In this document: piece by piece, positions 35,571 to 42,963 of the stretch
Position numbering within the stretch: the first letter of the stretch is position 1
Layout: each line of letters starts with the position of its first letter
NCBI GenBank assembly: GCA_025210335.1
Contig: JAOARY010000067.1
Span: 1-64,000, forward strand
Length of the DNA stretch: 64,000 nt
Direction: 5' to 3'
DNA from: Peptostreptococcaceae bacterium
Lineage (GTDB): Bacteria; Bacillota; Clostridia; Peptostreptococcales; Peptostreptococcaceae
Program-made: the position numbers and the translations under genes
The notes under the pieces: generated by a model
Told to the model about the DNA's origin: nothing
Database searches by the model: none
Seen by the model: the letters and a program-made list of their open reading frames with translations, nothing else

Positions 35571-36860
35571 ATGAAAAAATATATTTTAACGGTTTTATTT
35601 TTTATGATCTTAAGTTTTCACACATATGCACTAGATGATTTACGTGAAATCAAAAAGAACGAATATAACTCAATAACCAATATTTTATATGATGATAGTG
35701 AGTACCTTTATATGAAAAGTAAAGATAGCTATATCAAATTAAATAAGGATTTTGAATCTGATTATGAATTTGTTATTGATGATAATTTAATTAAAAAATT
35801 AGAAAATATTGATAAAAAGCAGTATAGATTTGTAGAAGATATTACATATCCAAGTAGCAAAGTAGAGTCAAGTGCTTTGTATTTAGATAATGATAAATCT
35901 ATTGATATGACAGAAATTTTAAATTCAAATCCAACGTTTTATAATAATCTTTATAACAATAACTATTTTTTAGATGTCAAAAGTTATAATTTTGATAATG
36001 GAAATTTGATTAGTATTAAATTACAAGATTATATTTGGAAATATTATTATTTTGTAAAAACTAATAATGGATATCTAAAGTTAGATATTGATCCAAAATT
36101 AGAAATTGATGAAATTCTAAAAAATTCAAATGATAAATTGTATCTAATTTTTGATGATAATATTGTTTATTATGATTTGGTTAATGATAAATTAAAAAAT
36201 GTAGTAAATGAAGCTAAATCAAAAGTATCTAATAAAATTTCAAGAGTCTTGTTTGAAAGTGTTAATCATAAGTACTTAGTATTCAAAGCTTATGATAAAT
36301 ATTATTCTTATAATGGCGATAAATTTGAGGAATTAAAAATAGATAAAAGTGATTTAAAAGGAAAGTTATATATTAGCGATAAATTATATTTGAGTAAATA
36401 TGATATTTTTGGAATTTTAAATATTTCGGATTCAAAGTTTAAATATTTTAATTATAATAGATTGCTTAATAATATAAATAGAAATGATATTGTTGGTGAA
36501 TTTAAATTATATAAAAATAGAGGTGCTTATAAATATAATTTAAAGACAGAAAGAAATTATTATATACCAACATATAAGGTACATGATGATATTTATATAG
36601 TTTCTGAGGATTTGGAGAATTTGGGATATAAAAAAGTTTGGGATGATAAGAATAATATAACTATACTTAGCAAGGATGAAAATAAACCTTATTATGATTC
36701 TCCAGTTAGAAAAAATACTGGTGTAATATATGATAGTGATATAGATATAATAATTAAATATCCGTATGATACGGAAATTATAAAGGCTCATAATATATCT
36801 GGATATAGTTTGATAAATGTAAAAGATTTTTACCATAGTTCCATAAAAGTAATATATTAA
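35571..36860 (+). CDS. Secreted protein with C-terminal stalk (copper amine oxidase N-like) domain
   Basis: 429 residues. The signal peptide is KKYILTVLFFMILSFHTYA, with cleavage likely after YALD or TYA. The middle part is rich in beta strands, Asp, Asn and Tyr, without a known domain. Residues about 325-365 match the Cu-amine-oxidase N-terminal/stalk domain (PF07833) that is common in Clostridia cell-surface proteins: YIPTYKVHDDIYIVSEDLEN, then LGYKKVWDDKNNITIL. A second partial unit, KAHNISGYSLINVKDFY, ends the protein. Likely a cell-envelope or extracellular protein; no catalytic function is visible. Confidence 0.6.
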   Translation: MKKYILTVLFFMILSFHTYALDDLREIKKNEYNSITNILYDDSEYLYMKSKDSYIKLNKDFESDYEFVIDDNLIKKLENIDKKQYRFVEDITYPSSKVESSALYLDNDKSIDMTEILNSNPTFYNNLYNNNYFLDVKSYNFDNGNLISIKLQDYIWKYYYFVKTNNGYLKLDIDPKLEIDEILKNSNDKLYLIFDDNIVYYDLVNDKLKNVVNEAKSKVSNKISRVLFESVNHKYLVFKAYDKYYSYNGDKFEELKIDKSDLKGKLYISDKLYLSKYDIFGILNISDSKFKYFNYNRLLNNINRNDIVGEFKLYKNRGAYKYNLKTERNYYIPTYKVHDDIYIVSEDLENLGYKKVWDDKNNITILSKDENKPYYDSPVRKNTGVIYDSDIDIIIKYPYDTEIIKAHNISGYSLINVKDFYHSSIKVIY

Positions 36861-36911
36861 AGTTAAAAAATTGTATGGAAATAAGGTTAATAATAAAGAA
36901 AATATCTAAAA

Positions 36912-36953
36912 AAAGAAGCTGTTGGATTAAGAAATTTAACAGCTTCTTTTTTT
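36912..36953. terminator. Bidirectional terminator between convergent genes
   Basis: AAAGAAGCTGTT (36912-36923) and AACAGCTTCTTT (36938-36949) form a 12-bp stem with A-run and T-run on the two sides. It serves the secreted-protein gene and the endonuclease V gene. Confidence 0.88.
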
Positions 36954-36956
36954 ACT

Positions 36957-37670
36957 TTAAAGAGTATTCTTTAATTGAGTTCTCATAGTATGTGTTTCTA
37001 AATCAGCTAATCGAGTTGGAATTGGAATTCTACTTTCTTCATTTATCAATTTTAATATAATATTTGTTGTAGTTTCAATATCTATATAGTTGCCACAAGA
37101 TATAAATATCGGTTTTACATCTTTTCTAGTTCTTAATACTCTCCCATAATTTTTATTATCTATTATTATTTCGCTAAATTTTCCTATTTCATTTTCTGGC
37201 ATTATAAAATCTGTATTTTTAATTTTTAAATAACTTTTTGCTACACCAATTGTCGGTTTATTTAAGAAAAATGATGCATGTGTTGCTATTCCCATATTAT
37301 TAAAATGTAAATATCCATTACCATCAAATATAAATATGTCTGGTTCTATAGTTAATTTCTCAACAGCTTTTATAACTAGAGGTAATTCTCTAAAAGCTAA
37401 GAAGCCTGGAATATAAGGTGTTTTAATTTCATCATAGGAAGATATAGTTTGTAATACCTCTTTTGTTTTTATATCTATTATAATAATACTACAAACTCCG
37501 TAGTTTTTATCATTTTTCTCAAAATAAGCCAAATCAACTCCTGCACAATATTTTATATTATCGTAGTTAAAATTATTTTTTAATTCAATTTTATTGACTA
37601 AATTGTTTTGAATTTCTTTAAATTCTTCTTCTGTTTTTGAATTGAATTCATGTACCCTCTTTATAATCAT
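36957..37670 (-). CDS. nfi: Endonuclease V
   Basis: 237 residues from the ATG at 37670, 8 nt after GAGGGG; the longer open frame upstream is hydrophobic non-coding sequence. CAGVDLAYFE carries catalytic Asp46, YIPGFLAFRELP carries Glu95 and the strand-separating Tyr, and FDGNGYLHFNNMGIATHASF carries Asp116. PTIGVAKSYL follows. This is the full Nfi signature. The enzyme cuts DNA (or RNA) near deaminated adenine (inosine). It is worth noting that an adenosine-deaminase defence protein and a uracil-DNA glycosylase are encoded in the same region, although nfi is also a common housekeeping gene. Confidence 0.9.
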   Translation of the reverse strand: MIIKRVHEFNSKTEEEFKEIQNNLVNKIELKNNFNYDNIKYCAGVDLAYFEKNDKNYGVCSIIIIDIKTKEVLQTISSYDEIKTPYIPGFLAFRELPLVIKAVEKLTIEPDIFIFDGNGYLHFNNMGIATHASFFLNKPTIGVAKSYLKIKNTDFIMPENEIGKFSEIIIDNKNYGRVLRTRKDVKPIFISCGNYIDIETTTNIILKLINEESRIPIPTRLADLETHTMRTQLKNTL

Positions 37671-37879
37671 CAAAAAAACCCCTCTATTTATTAGTTTATT
37701 TAAAATATCTATTTTAATTTTAATAAAAATATGAAAAATTATTATTAAGAATAAAATATTATAATTAAACATTATAACAAATAGGACTAAAATAGGGTAG
37801 TTTTGGGACACAAATAAAAGAGATATTTCGATAAAATGAGAATTAAGATGTAAAGCAAATAATAATTGGAGGGATTAAT

Positions 37880-39787
37880 ATGAATAAAACATCATTTTTA
37901 GAATTGAATAAACCAGAGTATAAAGATATGGCAGATATCAATTTGCTAAATCAAAATTTAGATAGGATAGATCAAGAATTTAAAAATATAAATAATAATT
38001 TTTATGAACAGGATGATATAAACATCACTGTAAAACCAAATAGTATTGTTTCTTTTGATTCAAAGATTTCAACAAAGATAAATCCAACAATTAAAGGAAA
38101 GTTTATGCAAAATTTAATTGATACAAATAAATGTATTTATAGAGTCAATGGTGATACAAAAAGTCCTTTGCCAAAAAATATAACTGATAATTCGATGTTA
38201 GTTATGTCTTATAGTAGTAATTTTATTGGTACAGGTTGTTTTATTGGTCTTAAAGCAGGAATTGAATATACAATAAAAGGAGACTCTCTTGCTGATTCAT
38301 ATATAATTGTATATGATGCGAATAATTTAACAACATCAAATTATTCAACAAAAAGAATTACATCAGTACTTAAATCAAAGCATCATAATTTTAAATTTAT
38401 AGCACCTTCAAGTGGATATGTATTTATCGGATTTTCAAAAACAGGTTCTGATAAAACTGGTACAATAATATCAAATCTCTTATGTATGGAAGGTGATTAT
38501 GTAAACAGAGATATGGAATGGTTTAAAGGTGTAAAACCTTCAGATGTAAATATAAAATCTGTTGGGAAGAATTTATTTGATAATGAATGGGATTTGGAAG
38601 ATAAAGGTCTTACTCTAACACAAAAAAGTAAAACAGAATTTGTTATAAAAGGTATCGGAAATCAAAATTTCGATAAAAATTTATTCCCAAATATAAAGTT
38701 TAAACCAAACACTCAATATACATTTAGTGGTGAATGTAATGAAGATCTAGACAAAAACACCACACTATTGATAGGCTATACTGATGGATCTTCAGATAAT
38801 ATTTATACACCAAAAACCACAAGTAGTTTACAACCTTTTTTAAGCATTTCTAAAAGCGGAAAAACAATAGAGAAAATATATTACAGTTATTCAAGTGCTG
38901 GAGGTTCAACTACAATAAAAGATTTTATGATAGAAGAAGGAATAAATAAAACTGAATATGAAGAACCTAAAAAATCAATTTTAGAAATGGATGATTGGAT
39001 AGGTGATGGAGATCAATATAATAATGGTTTACTAACTAAATCATGGGGAAGAATAAAATTATCTGAAGCTTATGATGATATTTTAGGAAATATTTTAACA
39101 ACCTTATCAAATGTATATCGTTTTAGATTTAGATTAAAAAAATCTTATAGTGGTTATGCTTCTACACCTACAAATTATATTAAAATGTATTTTAAAGATT
39201 TTGCATGGATTGTAGATGTAAATTTAAATGCAAAACATACTTATATCGCAAATACTGAAATTGGATATGATCAAATGGATTTATTCATTCCCAAAACTGA
39301 AATAGACAATTTAAGTGGAAATAATCTAAATGAAAAGTTTATGAATTGGATAAAAGAAAATGATGATTATATATATTATCAAAAAGCAAATAGTATTGCT
39401 TATAAAGCGTCTGGATTTGATGATTTGGTAAGTTATTTTGGACAGACAAATATAATTAATAATTGTAATTCTAATATAGATTTAACTATTCAACAAAACT
39501 TATGTCATGAAAATAATAAATCTAGTTATATATCAGTACCAATAAAGAAAAAAAATATAAAAATAAATATATTTGATTGGAAAGAAAATAATGGTATTTT
39601 TACTACAGATATATATGATAACGATATAACTGATTTAAAAATGGTTGATATATCATTTGATTTAGCAAAAGATTTTAAAACTGTTAAAGATATATCGAAG
39701 CATACACAATCATTTGATGGATTTGTTAGACTTTATGCAACTAAATTAATTCAAAAAGAATTATATGTAAATTTATTGATTAATTAA
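37880..39787 (+). CDS. Orphan phage tail/baseplate-like protein
   Basis: 635 residues; GGAGGG site. The start, MNKTSFLELNKPEYKDMADI, then NLLNQNLDRIDQEFKNI, is the helical opening common in Firmicute phage tail-fibre or baseplate upper proteins. Later segments such as SVGKNLFDNEWDLEDKGLTL, NTQYTFSGECNEDLDKNT and FMIEEGINKTEYEEPKKSIL are typical of the carbohydrate-binding-like beta modules of these proteins. The C-terminal part is unique. No other phage gene is beside it: endonuclease V is upstream and an SDR gene downstream. It is either a prophage remnant or a captured surface-binding protein. Confidence 0.65.
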   Translation: MNKTSFLELNKPEYKDMADINLLNQNLDRIDQEFKNINNNFYEQDDINITVKPNSIVSFDSKISTKINPTIKGKFMQNLIDTNKCIYRVNGDTKSPLPKNITDNSMLVMSYSSNFIGTGCFIGLKAGIEYTIKGDSLADSYIIVYDANNLTTSNYSTKRITSVLKSKHHNFKFIAPSSGYVFIGFSKTGSDKTGTIISNLLCMEGDYVNRDMEWFKGVKPSDVNIKSVGKNLFDNEWDLEDKGLTLTQKSKTEFVIKGIGNQNFDKNLFPNIKFKPNTQYTFSGECNEDLDKNTTLLIGYTDGSSDNIYTPKTTSSLQPFLSISKSGKTIEKIYYSYSSAGGSTTIKDFMIEEGINKTEYEEPKKSILEMDDWIGDGDQYNNGLLTKSWGRIKLSEAYDDILGNILTTLSNVYRFRFRLKKSYSGYASTPTNYIKMYFKDFAWIVDVNLNAKHTYIANTEIGYDQMDLFIPKTEIDNLSGNNLNEKFMNWIKENDDYIYYQKANSIAYKASGFDDLVSYFGQTNIINNCNSNIDLTIQQNLCHENNKSSYISVPIKKKNIKINIFDWKENNGIFTTDIYDNDITDLKMVDISFDLAKDFKTVKDISKHTQSFDGFVRLYATKLIQKELYVNLLIN

Positions 39788-39836
39788 TTATATTTATTGT
39801 TAAATATTGTTTTATTAAAAAAATTCATTTTTTCTG

Positions 39837-39867
39837 TTGACTTAAAGTTGACTTTAAGTTGTATATT
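39837..39867 (+). promoter_or_regulatory. MerR-type promoter and operator of the SDR gene
   Basis: TTGACT (39837-39842), an unusually long 19-bp spacer and TATATT (39862-39867). The spacer holds a perfect dyad ACTTAAAGT-TG-ACTTTAAGT (39840-39859). Over-long spacers with a central dyad are the hallmark of promoters activated by MerR-family regulators, and CTTAAAGT half-sites are usual for this subgroup. Confidence 0.8.
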
Positions 39868-39921
39868 ATATTTAGTGATGAAATATTTTAATATTAAGAA
39901 TTAAATATGGAGGAAATAAAA

Positions 39922-40644
39922 ATGAAAAAATTAGTAGTAATAACAGGTGCAAGTTCTGGATTTGGAATGGCTATGGCAAAAGAATTTTCTGATTCTGGTT
40001 ATCCTTTGCTTCTCTTAGCAAGAAGATTAGATAAAATGGAAGCTATGAATTTACCAAATACTATATGTAAAAGTGTTGATGTAACTGATTTTGATAGTTT
40101 TAAAAAAGCAATTGAAGAAGCTAGCACAGTATATGGAGAAGTAGATTTACTTGTAAATAATGCAGGTGTTATGTTGCTTGGAAATATAGAAAATCAAGAT
40201 CCAAAAGAATGGAAAAAAATGCTCGATATAAATGTATTGGGTGTTATGAATGGTATGAAAATTGTCATGGATGATATGAAAAAAAGACAAGGTGGAACAA
40301 TAGTGAATTTATCATCAATAGCAGGAATACAACCTTTTGAAAATCATGCAGCTTATTGTGCTAGTAAGTATGGTGTTACAGGTTTAACTTCTGTTGCAAG
40401 ACAAGAGATGTCTAAACACAATGTACGTGTACTTTCAATAAATCCAGGTGCAGTAAATACAGAACTTTTAAGTCATACAACTAGTCAAGATATTATAAAT
40501 GGCTACAATGAGTGGAAAGATTCTGTTGGAGCTATAAATATAACTGCAACTGATGTAGCCAAAACTATTAAATTTGCATATGAATTACCACAGTATGTAT
40601 CTCTTAGAGAAATTGTTATCTCAGATACAAAACAAGATGCTTAA
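39922..40644 (+). CDS. Short-chain dehydrogenase/reductase
   Basis: 240 residues from ATG 39922 (GGAGG 11 nt upstream; an in-frame ATG at 39907 overlaps it). Classical SDR motifs: TGASSGFG for cofactor binding (about 8-15), NNAGV, the Ser of NLSSIAG and the YCASK Tyr/Lys pair, then NPGAVNTELL. NAD(P)-dependent alcohol/carbonyl oxidoreductase of unknown substrate. It is preceded by a MerR-type operator and followed by a MerR gene, so it is likely induced by a stress or electrophile signal. Confidence 0.85.
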   Translation: MKKLVVITGASSGFGMAMAKEFSDSGYPLLLLARRLDKMEAMNLPNTICKSVDVTDFDSFKKAIEEASTVYGEVDLLVNNAGVMLLGNIENQDPKEWKKMLDINVLGVMNGMKIVMDDMKKRQGGTIVNLSSIAGIQPFENHAAYCASKYGVTGLTSVARQEMSKHNVRVLSINPGAVNTELLSHTTSQDIINGYNEWKDSVGAINITATDVAKTIKFAYELPQYVSLREIVISDTKQDA

Positions 40645-40656
40645 GAATTACAAATA

Positions 40657-40720
40657 AAAAAATCTATAATATATTTTAGTAATTTCAAACTTACAAAATA
40701 TATTATAGATTTTTATTTTA
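40657..40720 (+). terminator. Terminator of the SDR gene
   Basis: A 19-bp perfect stem (AAAATCTATAATATATTTT, 40659-40677, with its complement at 40695-40713) runs into TTTTATTTTATT. Confidence 0.85.
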
Positions 40721-40799
40721 TTAATTGTTTTTTAGAGTTTAAATAACAATATACTAATGTTATTATATTGTTATATTAAAAATGAAAGAAGGTAATTAT

Positions 40800-41159
40800 A
40801 TGTATAAAATTAATGAAGTTTCTGAAATGACTAATATACCATCACATACATTAAGATATTATGAAAAAGAAGGTATAATTCCAACTATAGATAGAGATAG
40901 TGGTGGAAGAAGAGTGTATACAGATGAAAATATAAAATGGATAGAGATTGTAATTTGTTTAAAAGAAACAAATATGCCTATTGTGGAGATTAAAGAGATA
41001 GTAAAACTAAGTATTATTGGTGATTCTACGATTGAAAAAAGAAAAGAAATATTGGAAAAACACAGAAAAAGAGTTGAGGAAGAATTAAATTCTATAAAAA
41101 AGAATCTTAAAAAAATTGATAAAAAAATTGATTTTTATAATGGAGCAAAAGAATGTTAA
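40800..41159 (+). CDS. MerR-family transcriptional regulator
   Basis: 119 residues from ATG 40800, about 8 nt after GAAGG. The winged-helix start YKINEVSEMTNIPSHTLRYY, then EKEGIIPTIDRDSGGRRVYT and IVICLKETNMPIVEIKEIV, is typical of the AdhR/NmlR-like MerR group; a C-terminal coiled coil follows. It lacks a recognisable metal-binding Cys pair apart from a single C-terminal Cys. The perfect MerR operator lies ahead of the SDR gene 1 kb upstream, the obvious target. It is separated from SDR by a terminator, so it has its own promoter. Confidence 0.85.
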   Translation: MYKINEVSEMTNIPSHTLRYYEKEGIIPTIDRDSGGRRVYTDENIKWIEIVICLKETNMPIVEIKEIVKLSIIGDSTIEKRKEILEKHRKRVEEELNSIKKNLKKIDKKIDFYNGAKEC

Positions 41160-41174
41160 AAAAGCTGTTTCTGA

Positions 41175-41535
41175 TTAAGTATTTATATAGGTATATTCTT
41201 TTAATAAATTTATATTGATATACTTTATATATTTATATTTAGTCTTTGTACCACCATATGCAATTTGCATTATTATTTTTGAGTCATAGTTATGAACTAA
41301 ATTTGTTAGTTGTTGATATTCAGCTATAAAAGAATCATCATATATACCCATCATTCCTGGATTTGGTTGTTCTTCCTTCACAACATTAGCATAGCCAGTG
41401 ATTATTAATCCAACCTCTCCTTTGGCTAAATCTTCATAAATATCATATAACGCTTTTGTCATATGACCATCTCTAGTAGTCATATTTTCCCATGTAGCAC
41501 TTCTAACAAAACGATTTTTTAGATTAAGTGATCCT
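41175..41535 (-). pseudogene. Old Yellow Enzyme (NADH:flavin oxidoreductase) N-terminal fragment
   Basis: The minus strand reads LGSLNLKNRFVRSATWENMT from about 41535, then TRDGHMTKALYDIYEDLAKG, EVGLIITGYANVVKEEQPNP and LVHNYDSKIIMQIAYGG. These are the first 100 or so residues of an FMN-dependent OYE-family reductase. The natural start is missing, because the frame runs into the lexA terminator. After IAYGG the sequence turns to low-complexity TKTKYKYIKYININ and stops. The remaining 250 or so residues are absent. Clear gene remnant. Confidence 0.8.
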
Positions 41536-41540
41536 AAAAT

Positions 41541-41600
41541 AAAAAATACTCCTAAAAATAGAATCTTTTTAAAAAGACTGGCTATTTAGAAGTATTTTTA
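41541..41600 (-). terminator. Terminator of lexA
   Basis: On the minus strand AATACTTCTAAATA pairs imperfectly with TATTTTTAGGAGTATT, then TTTTATTTT; an inner TCTTTTTAAAAAGA palindrome lies in the loop. Confidence 0.65.
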
Positions 41601-41655
41601 TTTAAATTTTATTATCAAAAAAATATTTTCAATTATTATATGATTTTATGTTTAT

Positions 41656-42291
41656 TTATCTTTGGTATGTCCTTATTAAACTTTTTACAACACCTAATAT
41701 TTTAACATCTGTTGCGTAAATTGGTTCCATTGTTGAATTTTCAGGTTGTAATCTAATTCTATTTTCTTCTTTATAAAATCTTTTTACAGTTGATTCATTT
41801 TCATTTAATAATGCTACAACAATATCACCATTTTTTGCACTATTGGTTTTATTAACTAAAATCAAATCTCCATCTAATATACCTGCTTCAATCATACTTT
41901 CGCCTTTTATTTTTAATAAAAAACAATCAGATGATTTTATCATTTTTTTAGGTAATGGAAGATAATCTTCAATATCTTCTACTGCTATTATTGGTTCACC
42001 TGCTGTTACTGAACCAACTATTGGTATATCTAATGTATCTTTATTTTTTTCTTTTTTATTATCATTTTTAAATCTGCTATCCAAAACTTCGATAGTTCTT
42101 GGTTTTGTTGGATCTTTTTTTATATATCCTGTACTTTCTAATTTTTTAAGATGCGAATGTACAGTTGATGTTGATTTTAAACCAACAGCAACACAGATTT
42201 CTCTTACTGATGGTGGGTATCCTTTTTGTTTTATTTCACTTTTTATAAAATCTAAAATTTTTGATTGTTTGTCACTTAATCCTGGATACAT
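41656..42291 (-). CDS. lexA: SOS repressor LexA
   Basis: 211 residues. N-terminal winged helix (LSDKQSKILDFIKSEI; YPPSVREICVAVGLKSTSTV), linker, then the self-cleavage peptidase. The Ala97-Gly98 cleavage site lies in GSVTAGEP, catalytic Ser132 in KGESMIEAG and Lys170 in ESTVKRF. All functional residues are present. It is transcribed divergently from the yneA-like gene, with three SOS boxes in the shared 174-nt promoter region, so it is autoregulated. A terminator follows. Confidence 0.95.
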   Translation of the reverse strand: MYPGLSDKQSKILDFIKSEIKQKGYPPSVREICVAVGLKSTSTVHSHLKKLESTGYIKKDPTKPRTIEVLDSRFKNDNKKEKNKDTLDIPIVGSVTAGEPIIAVEDIEDYLPLPKKMIKSSDCFLLKIKGESMIEAGILDGDLILVNKTNSAKNGDIVVALLNENESTVKRFYKEENRIRLQPENSTMEPIYATDVKILGVVKSLIRTYQR

Positions 42292-42375
42292 AAAACGCTC
42301 CTTTCTTTTTTAATTTATAAGTATTTTTTATAATATCTCTATTATCTTGATTATAACATCATTATAGAAAAAAAA

Positions 42376-42445
42376 CAAACATTTGTTCTTTTTCTATTGA
42401 CTAAGAACATATGTTTTGTTATTCTAATTATAGAACATACGTTTG
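42376..42445. promoter_or_regulatory. Three LexA (SOS) boxes
   Basis: Gram-positive SOS boxes of the GAAC-N4-GTT type occur at 42376-42389 (CAAACATTTGTTCT), 42404-42417 (AGAACATATGTTTT) and 42432-42445 (AGAACATACGTTTG). Spacing is 28 nt centre to centre for each neighbouring pair. They lie between lexA and the divergent yneA-like gene and would repress both. Confidence 0.88.
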
Positions 42446-42465
42446 TTTAAAGGGAGGTTTTTAAT

Positions 42466-42798
42466 ATGAAAAATGTGTTTTATATTTCTATTGTTTTATT
42501 TTTATTTACTTTTTCTAGTGCGGCTACTAATCTAAATTCTTTAAAACCTGTAGATCATATAGATATTAGAGTTTGTGCTGGGGATAATTTATGGTCAATT
42601 TCTAAAGAATATTGCAATAATAATGTTGATTTAAGAGAATTTATATACAATGTAAAGAAAATTAATAATTTACAAAATTCAAATATTAATGTCGGTCAGA
42701 TTTTAAAAATACCAATATATAAAATTGAAAAGGATGATAAGAATTTTTTCAAAATAGAAAGCCAAGTTCTAAATGATTTAATAGATAAGTTTAAATAA
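42466..42798 (+). CDS. yneA: LysM protein, YneA-like SOS cell-division inhibitor
   Basis: 110 residues. N-terminal hydrophobic segment (about 4-20: FYISIVLFLFTFSSA) acting as anchor or signal, then a LysM domain (about 34-85: VCAGDNLWSISKEYC; INNLQNSNINVGQILKIP) and a short charged tail. Bacillus YneA has the same size, order and position divergent to lexA; it halts septation during DNA damage and is then degraded. Sequence similarity cannot be measured here, so the name rests on architecture and context. GGGAGG site; SOS box 3 lies 20 nt upstream. Confidence 0.78.
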   Translation: MKNVFYISIVLFLFTFSSAATNLNSLKPVDHIDIRVCAGDNLWSISKEYCNNNVDLREFIYNVKKINNLQNSNINVGQILKIPIYKIEKDDKNFFKIESQVLNDLIDKFK

Positions 42799-42882
42799 TA
42801 AAATTATTGTAAACTAAAAATGGGATTTTTGAATAAATAGATAAAATGTGTTTTTGTAAATGAATATTTATTATATATGAAC

Positions 42883-42918
42883 AAAAAGAACTAGCAGATT
42901 AAATTGCTAGTTCTTTTT
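42883..42918. terminator. Bidirectional terminator between yneA-like and glutamine synthetase genes
   Basis: AAAAAGAACTAGCA (42883-42896) and TGCTAGTTCTTTTT (42905-42918) form a perfect 14-bp stem with an 8-nt loop, bounded by A- and T-runs. Confidence 0.92.
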
Positions 42919-42963
42919 TACACTCATTAATTCATATTTTTTATTTATATATTTTATTTTTTA

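Noticed and set aside
36540-36836. Minus-strand open frames rich in Ile/Leu/Phe/Ser overlapping many plus-strand genes
   Set aside because: Antisense shadows of AT-rich genes; no ribosome sites, no family motifs.
37671-37811. 47-residue hydrophobic extension of endonuclease V
   Set aside because: Good ribosome site and the conserved start lie at ATG 37670; the upstream part is low-complexity spacer.
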